Position numbers and translations under genes: made by a program
Assembly: GCF_003344625.1 (NCBI RefSeq)
Contig: NZ_QPKJ02000002.1
Span: 682,001 to 746,000, forward strand
Direction of reading: 5' to 3'
Source of the DNA: Solirubrobacter deserti
GTDB taxonomy: Bacteria > Actinomycetota > Thermoleophilia > Solirubrobacterales > Solirubrobacteraceae
Length of the DNA: 64,000 bases
Shown here: piece by piece, positions 51,021 through 57,835 of the stretch
Layout of the letters: the number at the start of each line of letters is the position of its first letter
Numbering within the stretch: position 1 is the first letter of the stretch
Notes under the pieces: generated by a model
What the model saw: only the letters and a program-made list of their open reading frames with translations
Database searches by the model: none
What the model was told of the DNA's origin: nothing

Positions 51021-52185
51021 GCAGGGCGGCGAGCCGGTCGCGCAGGAGCGCGCGCTCCGGCTCGCCCTCCGTCAGCTCCAACGCGGCCTGCAGCGCCTGA
51101 CGCGCCTCGGCTCTCCGGCCGAGGCGCGTCAGCAGTTCGGCCCGCACGGCGTGGAACAGGTGGTAGCGCTCGAGCGCGAGCTCGTCCACCAGCGCCAGCG
51201 CCGCCTCTGGCCCGGACACCTCGGCCACGGCCACCGCCCGGTGCAGCGCCACCACCGGCGTCGGCGTGAACATCAGCAGCTGGTCGTAGAGCGCGACCAC
51301 CTGCGGCCAGTCCGTCACGCCCTCGCCGTGGACGGCGTTGATCGCGGCCTGCACCTGGTAGGGACCGGGCTGGTTGCGGGCCAGCAGGCGCCGGACGATG
51401 GCCTGCCCCTCGTCGATCATCGCCCGGTCCCACAGGCGGCGGTCCTGGTCGCGCAGCAGCACGCCGCCCGCCCGCGCCTCCCGCCGCGCGTGCACGAGCA
51501 GCATCAGCGCGAGCAGGCCCCACACCTCCGGCTCGTCCGGCATCAGCGTCGCGAGCGCGCGGCCGAGCCGGATCGCCTCTTCGCACAGCTCCGCCCGCGG
51601 GCCGACGTAGCCCTGGTTGAAGATGAGGTAGACGACCGCGAGGACGCCGCTGAGCCGCTCGGGAAGATCGGCCTCGCGCGGGACGCGGTACGGGATCTTC
51701 GCGTGCCGGATCTTGCCCTTGGCTCGCACCAGCCGCTGCGCCATCGTCGGCTCGGGCACGAGGAACGCGCGCGCGATCTCGGCCGTGGACAGCCCGCCGA
51801 GCAGCCGCAGGGTGAGCGCCACCCGCGCCGGCATCCCGAGCGACGGGTGACAGCAGGTGAAGATCAGCCGCAGGCGGTCGTCCTGCACGGGACCCACCTC
51901 CTCCACAGGGCCGTCCTGCTGGGCGGCCAGCAGGACCGCCTGCGCGTGCCGGTCCTCGCGCGAGGCCTCACGGCGCAGGCGGTCGATCGCCTTCCGGCGC
52001 GCCGTCGTGATGATCCAGCCGGCCGGGCTGGGCGGGACGCCGTCCACGGACCAGCGCTCGAGCGCGACCGCGAACGCCTCCTGGACCGCTTCCTCGGCGA
52101 CGTCGATGTCGCCGAAGACGCGGACCAGCACGGCGACGGCGCGCCCGTGCTCGGCGCGGAAGGCATGTTCGACGTCCGCGCTCAC
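51010..52185 (-). CDS. ECF sigma factor with C-terminal extension (ECF42/SigJ-like, DUF6596)
   Basis: 391 residues. Region 2 is VFGDIDVAEEAVQEAFAVAL with GWIITTARRKAIDRLRRE. Region 4 is RVALTLRLLGGLSTAEIARA then LVPEPTMAQRLVRAKGKIR. A long helical C-terminal domain (~190-391, TPR-like) replaces an anti-sigma factor as regulatory part. Genes of this ECF group are found with DGPF/YCII-type proteins, exactly as here: the upstream DGPF gene overlaps by GTGA. The inducing signal and target promoters are unknown. Confidence 0.92.
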   Translation of the reverse strand: MSADVEHAFRAEHGRAVAVLVRVFGDIDVAEEAVQEAFAVALERWSVDGVPPSPAGWIITTARRKAIDRLRREASREDRHAQAVLLAAQQDGPVEEVGPVQDDRLRLIFTCCHPSLGMPARVALTLRLLGGLSTAEIARAFLVPEPTMAQRLVRAKGKIRHAKIPYRVPREADLPERLSGVLAVVYLIFNQGYVGPRAELCEEAIRLGRALATLMPDEPEVWGLLALMLLVHARREARAGGVLLRDQDRRLWDRAMIDEGQAIVRRLLARNQPGPYQVQAAINAVHGEGVTDWPQVVALYDQLLMFTPTPVVALHRAVAVAEVSGPEAALALVDELALERYHLFHAVRAELLTRLGRRAEARQALQAALELTEGEPERALLRDRLAALPTS

Positions 52186-52526
52186 CCGTAGAAGGGGCGG
52201 ACCTCGATCGGCAGGCCGTTGATCACCTGCGCTGACTTGCGGCCCCATTTCAGGGCGGCGTCGAGATCGTCGACCTCGATCACCGTCAGGCCGCCGATGT
52301 GCTCGTGGCCCTCGGGGTACGGGCCGTCGGTCGTGATCAGCTCGCCGTCGCGGACCTGCACGGTGGTGGCGGTGCTTGCGTCGTGCAGGCCGCCGGAGAA
52401 CACCCACACGCCGGCGTCCCGCATCTCCTGCTCGAGCGCGCGCACGTCGCGCGTGATGCCGTCGAGGTCGAGATCGGCGGGCGGCGGGCCGTCGGGCTGG
52501 TGGACAATCAGTGCGTACCGGGTCAT
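52182..52526 (-). CDS. YCII/DGPF-domain protein
   Basis: 114 residues of the YCII-related DGPF family: N-terminal MTRYALIVHQPDG, the motif ITTDGPYPEGHEHIGGLTVIEV at ~65-85 (DGPF here as DGPY), and WGRKSAQVINGLPIEVRPFYG at the end. Its biochemical activity is unknown; family members accompany ECF42 sigma factors. A strong ribosome binding site (AAGGAGG) precedes the ATG at 52526. It is the first gene of the sigma factor operon. Confidence 0.9.
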   Translation of the reverse strand: MTRYALIVHQPDGPPPADLDLDGITRDVRALEQEMRDAGVWVFSGGLHDASTATTVQVRDGELITTDGPYPEGHEHIGGLTVIEVDDLDAALKWGRKSAQVINGLPIEVRPFYG

Positions 52527-53256
52527 GGAGAGCCTCCTTCGGGGATGGTTTCACCCTCTACACGAACGGGATCCGCCCATATCGACATACGACGACCTGA
52601 GCTCGGTCTACGAGCAGCTCACGCCGGAGGGGCTGCGCACGCCGGAGGGCAACGTGGCGGCGTTCGCGGCGTTCATCGACCCCTTGCCCGAGGGCGCGCG
52701 CGTGCTGGACGCAGCGTGCGGGATCGGGCTGCTCGCGACCGGCCTCGCGCTGCGCGGGCTGCGCACCGAGGCCACCGACGCGAGCCCCGGCATGGTGGCG
52801 CGCACGCGCGCCACGGCCGCGCGCCACGGCGCCGAGGTTCGCGCCGGCGTGTGCGCCTGGGAGGAGCTTCCGCCCGGCCCGCGCTTCGACGCCGTCTTCT
52901 GCGTCGGCAACTCGATCGGCCACGCGCGCGAGCGCCGCCGGGCGATCGTCGCGCTCGCGAGCACGCTCAAGCCCGGCGGCGTGCTGGTCCTCACCACCCG
53001 CAACTGGGAGCGCGTGCGCGCGCTCGGCTCGCACACCGACGGCACCCACACCTGGGAGGTACCCGAGGCCTGGGACGCGCCGCACCACGTGACAGTCACG
53101 GTCGGCGACGTCTGCGAGCGCCTGACGTACTGGCCGTTCACGCACCAGCAGCTGGGTGAGGATCTGGCCGCCGCCGGCCTGGCCGTCCGCGAGGACACCT
53201 ACACAGCGGAGCAGGATCGCTACCTGGTGGCCGGAACCGGGTACCCTCGGGACTAG
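52525..53256 (+). CDS. Class I SAM-dependent methyltransferase
   Basis: About 243 residues. SAM-binding motif I is VLDAACGIGLLATGLALRG, the acidic end of strand 2 is TEATDASPGMVARTR, and motif IV is FDAVFCVGNSIGHA, followed by LKPGGVLVLTTRNWERV. The substrate is unknown. The only canonical in-frame start is the ATG at 52525, which overlaps the ATG of the divergent DGPF gene. The natural-looking N-terminus (STYDDLSSVYEQL) begins at an ATA near 52579, so the start is uncertain. The next gene starts directly after the stop codon. Confidence 0.85.
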   Translation: MESLLRGWFHPLHERDPPISTYDDLSSVYEQLTPEGLRTPEGNVAAFAAFIDPLPEGARVLDAACGIGLLATGLALRGLRTEATDASPGMVARTRATAARHGAEVRAGVCAWEELPPGPRFDAVFCVGNSIGHARERRRAIVALASTLKPGGVLVLTTRNWERVRALGSHTDGTHTWEVPEAWDAPHHVTVTVGDVCERLTYWPFTHQQLGEDLAAAGLAVREDTYTAEQDRYLVAGTGYPRD

Positions 53257-54159
53257 ATGCCCTACGTCCTCATGGGTCTGTCGCCGGGTTGGCTCGCGCT
53301 GGGCGTGGTCCTGCACCTGCTCAACCAGGTGGCCCGCGGACGCGGCTGGTGCGCGGTGATCCGCCGCACGAGCGAAGCGCCGCCGCGCACGCGCGACGCC
53401 GTCGCCGCGTGGGTGGCCGGCGCGGGCGCGGGCGGGATCGTGTCCGCGCGCGGGGGCGACGCGGTGCGCGTGCTCCTGCTCGCCCGAAGGATGCCGGGGC
53501 GCGGCAACCGCGCCCTGTTGACCGGCACGCTCGTGGCCGAGGCGGCGGGGGAGACGGCGTTGGGCCTCGGCCTGCTCGCCCTCGCGCTCGCGATCGGCGT
53601 CGGCCCGGACGTCTCACCCGGCGCGCAGACCGGGCTCATCGCCGCCGCGGCGCTGCTGACCGTCACCGGCGCGGTTCTCATCGGGCGCCGGCATGCGAAG
53701 ACGCGCCGCTTCATCGCGCGCGTGAAGACGGGCTGCTCCGCGCTCAAGTCGCCGCGGGCCTACGCGCGCCACGTGCTGCCGTGGCAGCTGCTCAGCCGCG
53801 TCCTGCGGCTCGCCGCGCTGGGGTGCTTCCTCGCGGCGTTCCACCTGCCGGCGACGCTCGCCGCGGTCCTGCTGGTCACCTTCGCCCAGTGCAGCGGCCG
53901 GATCGTGCCGTTCTCGCCCGCGAGCGTCGGGACCGGCGCCGCGATCCTCGCCGCCACCTTCGGCCCCGTCACCGGCCAGCACGTGCCCGCGGCGCAGCTG
54001 GCCGCGTTCTTCGTCGGCACCAGCACGGTGCTGACCGTGGTCGGTACCGCGCTCGCGCTCGTGCTGTGCGCGACTCAGGCCTCGGCGAACGCCGGGCCCA
54101 GGCTGGTGCGCGTCGGGCGCTTCGCCCGCATCCGCACCGCCATCACGGCGAAGCCGTAG
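53257..54159 (+). CDS. Lysylphosphatidylglycerol synthase TM region/UPF0104-type membrane protein
   Basis: 300 residues, seven to eight membrane helices. Family-like segments are NQVARGRGWCAVIRRT, VAGAGAGGIVSARGGDAVRVLLLARR, LTGTLVAEAAGETALGLGLL and IVPFSPASVGTGAAILAATFG. Only the membrane (flippase-like) part is present and the catalytic aminoacyl transferase domain is absent, as in many UPF0104 proteins. A lipid or isoprenoid transport-related role is plausible but unproven. TACCCT at 53242-53247 lies 9 nt before the ATG although the gene also abuts the methyltransferase stop. Its 3' end overlaps the PAP2 gene by 85 bp. Confidence 0.82.
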   Translation: MPYVLMGLSPGWLALGVVLHLLNQVARGRGWCAVIRRTSEAPPRTRDAVAAWVAGAGAGGIVSARGGDAVRVLLLARRMPGRGNRALLTGTLVAEAAGETALGLGLLALALAIGVGPDVSPGAQTGLIAAAALLTVTGAVLIGRRHAKTRRFIARVKTGCSALKSPRAYARHVLPWQLLSRVLRLAALGCFLAAFHLPATLAAVLLVTFAQCSGRIVPFSPASVGTGAAILAATFGPVTGQHVPAAQLAAFFVGTSTVLTVVGTALALVLCATQASANAGPRLVRVGRFARIRTAITAKP

Positions 54160-54851
54160 CCCGCGGCGCTCGCGGCCAGCCCGGCGACGGCGTCGAACAG
54201 GAAGTGGTTGCCGGTGGCGACGACCGCCAGGCCGACGATCGGGCCCCACAGCAGCGCCACCCAGCGCAGCAGCGGGTTCTTCAAGGCCCTGAACAGCGCG
54301 AAGCCGACCGCCACCGCGAACCCCACGTGCAGCGACGGGACCGCCGCGAGCTCGTTGAAGAAGCTCGTGGAGAAGTTCGAGGTCAGGCTCATGCTCGTCT
54401 GCGACGTGATCGTGTCCTCGATGCCGAGCCCGGCCAGGCGCGGCGGCGCGACCGGGAACAGGCCGTAGACCGGCACGGAGATCAGCCACGTCGCCAGGAT
54501 CGTGTTGCGCAGCGTCGCGTAGATCGCCCACGAGCGGTTGTAGAGGAAGATCAGCACCGCCGGGATCACGCCCAGCTGCGCGATCAGGTAGAGCCGGTTG
54601 AGCACCCACATCGCCCAGCTGCCGTCGAGCGCGCTCTGGACCGAGGCCTCGACGCCGACGCCGACCGCGTTCTGCAGGTCGACGATCCAGTGCGCGTTGG
54701 CCGTCGCGTCGGCGAGGTCGCCGATGGTGAAGAAGCGCGCGACGGTGTAGACCGCGTAGGCGAGCAGGAAGAGCCCGATCTGCACGCGGGCCCGCCGGGA
54801 GAAAGGCAGCCGCAGCGCGCTCGTGGGGCGGAAGGTCGAGGCGGCGAGCAT
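54075..54851 (-). CDS. PAP2 superfamily phosphatase/inositolphosphotransferase-type membrane protein
   Basis: 258 residues with about six membrane helices. The PAP2 catalytic signatures are AAVPSLHVGFAVAVGF (motif 2, Ser-x-His) and VVATGNHFLFDAVAGL (motif 3, His and Asp). The first motif region is LISVPVYGLFPVAPPR. This arrangement is like the PAP2_3/Aur1-type group that acts on phospholipid head groups. The ATG at 54851 has TAACTT (complement of 54859-54864) ending exactly 7 nt upstream. It converges with the LPG-synthase-type gene, with 85 bp of overlap. Confidence 0.88.
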   Translation of the reverse strand: MLAASTFRPTSALRLPFSRRARVQIGLFLLAYAVYTVARFFTIGDLADATANAHWIVDLQNAVGVGVEASVQSALDGSWAMWVLNRLYLIAQLGVIPAVLIFLYNRSWAIYATLRNTILATWLISVPVYGLFPVAPPRLAGLGIEDTITSQTSMSLTSNFSTSFFNELAAVPSLHVGFAVAVGFALFRALKNPLLRWVALLWGPIVGLAVVATGNHFLFDAVAGLAASAAGYGFAVMAVRMRAKRPTRTSLGPAFAEA

Positions 54852-54999
54852 GCAGTGCAAGTTACGCGCGCCTCCCGGCCGCCACAGCCGTGGCTCCACC
54901 AAACTGCAGGTGGGGTCCAGAGCCGTTTCGCGGGGGGTTAACCCCACTCGCAAGTCGCTGACGCTTCATGAGCGACTTACTTTATACAAGTGGCACCGT

Positions 55000-55023
55000 G
55001 GGGCCCGCGCGAACGCGGGCCCC
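55000..55023 (-). terminator. Terminator of the first S15 peptidase gene
   Basis: A perfect 10-bp stem GGGGCCCGCG/CGCGGGCCCC with a CGAA tetraloop, 12 bp beyond the stop codon of the gene ending at 55036. There is no T-tract downstream. The rest of the gap (54852-54999) holds the promoter region of the PAP2 gene and nothing else that I can identify. Confidence 0.75.
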
Positions 55024-55035
55024 TCAGCGAATGAT

Positions 55036-57711
55036 CTACGGCGCCGTCGTCGACAGCGTGAAGGTCAGCGTCTTGGCGTACGTGCCCGTCCGCAGCGGGT
55101 CCGTGCGCTTGATCAGCTGCTTGAACCGCACGTCGACCGTCTCGTTGGACACCGGAGCGGTCCAGGCGGCCTTCGAGAACTCGACGCGCAGCGGCTCAGC
55201 GAGCGTGAACGCGCCGTTGGCCAGGTGGCCCGGGGCCGACACGCTGAGCGCGGCGTTGCCGGCGGTGCTGACCACGGTCGCGGTCGTCTCGGCCGTGTAG
55301 TCCTGCTCGACACCCGGGACGAACGGGTCGAACCTCGCGGCGGCGCCGAGCGTCAGCGCCAGCGTCGCCGGCACGCTGCCGCCGACCGGGACGTCGACCG
55401 GCACGTCGTGGCGGACGACGACCTTGAACGTCTTCGGCGCCGACGCGTTGCCGTTGGCGTCCTTGGCGACACAGGTCACCGTCGTCGTACCGACCTGGAA
55501 CTTGGAGCCCGAGGCCGGGTCGCACGTGACGAGCGGGCTGGGGTCCTCGTTGTCGGTCGCGGTCGGGAGGGTGTAGGTGACGGCCGCGCCGCTCGCGTCC
55601 GTGGTGCCCACGAGCACGTCGGCCGGGACGTCACCCAGCGTCGGGGCGACCGTCTCGGCGTCCGTCAGGCCGGCCGAGGCCGCCGCGGCGTAGCCGCCCT
55701 GGATCGGCAGCGTCACCTTGGAGGTGCGCGTGTCCAGCGTCACGTTGACGTTGTCGTTACCGCCGGCCGCGCCCATGAAGCTCGTGTTCGAGCCGCCGAT
55801 GACGATGCCGATCTGATGCCCCGCCTTGAAGATGTGCTCGGTGGGGATCGTCGGGAACTTGAAGCGGTTGGTCTCGCCGATCTTGACCGCCGACGCGTTC
55901 GCGAACCACAGCGTGTCGCGGTTCGAGGAGTCGAGGATGCCGCGCGACACGCGCCATTGCGCGACGTTGGTGGTCGGCTTGCTGATGTTCTGGTAGCACG
56001 CGTGCTCGACCTCACGGGCCGGCGCGGTGCATGGGTCGCCGACGTTCGCGTTCTGGCAGGTCACGCCGTCGGACGACACGCCCCAGCAGGAGCGGGCGGC
56101 GACGAGATCGACGCCCTCGCTGCTGCGCGAGGTCTGGGTGAAGTTCTGCCGGGTGCCGTTCGCGTTCAGCACGCCGTAGTCGACGATCGTGACGCTGACG
56201 TTGCCCTGCGTCTTATCGAGCGCGGCGGCGACGTCGGCGAGCGGCGTGCCGGACAGGCGCACGTCCTTGGTCAGCGGACGCGAGAGGAACACGCGACGGT
56301 TGGTCTGCGCGCCGGTGGGCGAGTTCATGAGCGTGTTCTCGCTGCTGTTGTTGCGGGCGAGATACGTCAGCGAGTCCGCCGCGCCGCCGCCGGCCAGGCC
56401 GCCGAGCGTGCCGGCCGCGGCCGGGTTGTCGGTCGCGCGCAGGTACAGGTCCACGTCCTGCGTGCCGTCGATCGGCCAGCTCCCGTAGTCCTTCCAGACG
56501 TCCTTTTCTTCTTCGACCGTGACCGGCTTCTCGCTCATGATCCCGTTCTGGACGCCGTAGAGCCAGTGGTCGAACCAGCGGTGCAGGGTGTCGACCCACT
56601 CGGCGCGGCGCGACTCGAACGGGTCCTCGTGGCCCGCACGCAGCAGCCACAACTTGGTCGGGACGTTGTTGGCTCGCAGCGCGCGCCACCAGACGTCGAC
56701 CTGGTCCATGCGGACGTTGTCGTCCTGGAAGCCGTGCGCGATGAGGACGGACGCCTTGACCTTGCCCGCATTCTTGACGTAGTCGCGCTGGTCCCAGAAC
56801 GTGTTGATGTCGCCGTGCCGGTCTCCGTCGCCGGTGTCGATCTGGTTGTCGTCGTCGATCTCCGCCTGGTTGATGGGCGTGCAGACCGCGCGGCGGTTCG
56901 GCAGGTTGTAGACCGCGCCCGCGTGGCCGGTCGGCGCCGTGCCGGGGAACGTCACGAGGTTGTTGAGGTAGGCACCAGGATAGTTGGTGCTCTGGACGGT
57001 CCCGCCGTTGCGCGAGTACGTGTACCACTGGGAGATCGCGCTGATCGGGACGATGGTCTTCAGGCCCTCGACGCCCGTCGCCGCGACGCCGTTGGCCAGC
57101 GTGCCGTCATAGGACTTGCCGATCATCGAGGACGCGCCGTTGTGCCAGGCGGCGGTCACTTCCTCGGAGGTGAGGCTGGTGGACTTGTAGGCCTTCACGC
57201 GGCCGTTGAGCCAGTCGACGATCGACTTCTCGCCGGCGATGTCGCCGGTGCCGCCGTGCATCGGGCAGCCGTGCACGGACATGCCCGTGCCGTTCATCTG
57301 GCCCAGCACGTACGCGTAGCCGCGCGGGACGAAGTAGTTGTCGTAGAACAGCGGCCAGCGGTCGTTGACCCCGTCGCCGTCCCAGTCGGCCATGCACTGG
57401 CTCTCGGCGCCGCGGCAGAGCGTCGTGTAGTACGGGCTCGGGTCGATGATCGCCGGCATCTTGTTCGTCGCCGACGCCTCGGCGGGCCGGATGATGTCGA
57501 CCGTGACCCAGTCGTCGGCGCCGTTGCGGTCCTGGTCGATGCCGGGCTGCGGGATGAAGACCCGTTCCTTGACGGCCTTCGTGTAGTCGTAGACGGCCTT
57601 GGTCTTGCCGTTCTCCAGAACGGGACCCTGCGCCTGCGCGGCGCCCGTCCCAACCGCGAGCATCGCCAGCGCCAGCACGCCCGCGATCAGCCCTCTCACC
57701 CCAATCCTCAT
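55036..57711 (-). CDS. Secreted S15-type (X-Pro dipeptidyl-peptidase/CocE-like) hydrolase with HYR and C-terminal module
   Basis: 891 residues with a signal peptide ending GAAQAQG. The S15 alpha/beta hydrolase has S200 in MIGKSYDGT, the Asp in LIAHGFQDDNVRMD and the His in RAGHEDPFE; a PepX_C-like beta domain follows to ~640. A HYR domain (~655-760: ATDNEDPSPLVTCDPASGSK, VTCVAKDANGNAS) and a ~113-residue C-terminal module (PATLALTLGAAARFDPFVPG to the end KTLTFTLSTTAP) complete it. It should cleave peptides or esters outside the cell. GGAGGG precedes the ATG at 57711, and a TAGCGT box lies further upstream. Paralogue of the next gene. Confidence 0.9.
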   Translation of the reverse strand: MRIGVRGLIAGVLALAMLAVGTGAAQAQGPVLENGKTKAVYDYTKAVKERVFIPQPGIDQDRNGADDWVTVDIIRPAEASATNKMPAIIDPSPYYTTLCRGAESQCMADWDGDGVNDRWPLFYDNYFVPRGYAYVLGQMNGTGMSVHGCPMHGGTGDIAGEKSIVDWLNGRVKAYKSTSLTSEEVTAAWHNGASSMIGKSYDGTLANGVAATGVEGLKTIVPISAISQWYTYSRNGGTVQSTNYPGAYLNNLVTFPGTAPTGHAGAVYNLPNRRAVCTPINQAEIDDDNQIDTGDGDRHGDINTFWDQRDYVKNAGKVKASVLIAHGFQDDNVRMDQVDVWWRALRANNVPTKLWLLRAGHEDPFESRRAEWVDTLHRWFDHWLYGVQNGIMSEKPVTVEEEKDVWKDYGSWPIDGTQDVDLYLRATDNPAAAGTLGGLAGGGAADSLTYLARNNSSENTLMNSPTGAQTNRRVFLSRPLTKDVRLSGTPLADVAAALDKTQGNVSVTIVDYGVLNANGTRQNFTQTSRSSEGVDLVAARSCWGVSSDGVTCQNANVGDPCTAPAREVEHACYQNISKPTTNVAQWRVSRGILDSSNRDTLWFANASAVKIGETNRFKFPTIPTEHIFKAGHQIGIVIGGSNTSFMGAAGGNDNVNVTLDTRTSKVTLPIQGGYAAAASAGLTDAETVAPTLGDVPADVLVGTTDASGAAVTYTLPTATDNEDPSPLVTCDPASGSKFQVGTTTVTCVAKDANGNASAPKTFKVVVRHDVPVDVPVGGSVPATLALTLGAAARFDPFVPGVEQDYTAETTATVVSTAGNAALSVSAPGHLANGAFTLAEPLRVEFSKAAWTAPVSNETVDVRFKQLIKRTDPLRTGTYAKTLTFTLSTTAP

Positions 57712-57779
57712 GCAACCCTCCGTTGCCGTAGACCCGTGCCGTCCTCCGTTGACGGCGGATCAGGCAACGCTACGGCCTT

Positions 57780-57820
57780 CCACGCGCAAGCGCCCTGGAC
57801 TTTGGACGCATTGCGCGTGG
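57780..57820 (-). terminator. Long inverted repeat between the two S15 genes
   Basis: CCACGCGCAA (57780-57789) and TTGCGCGTGG (57811-57820) are perfect 10-bp arms around a 21-nt loop, 16 bp beyond the stop of the gene ending at 57836. Probably its terminator. A second inverted repeat GCCGTAG/CTACGGC (57725-57731 and 57770-57776) spans the promoter region of the downstream gene, with the TAGCGT box at its outer edge. Confidence 0.65.
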
Positions 57821-57835
57821 ATGTGCCTCAACGTG

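Noticed and set aside
51010..52526. Toxin-antitoxin or anti-sigma pair
   Set aside because: The small partner is a DGPF/YCII protein, a known companion of this ECF group, not an antitoxin or a membrane anti-sigma factor.
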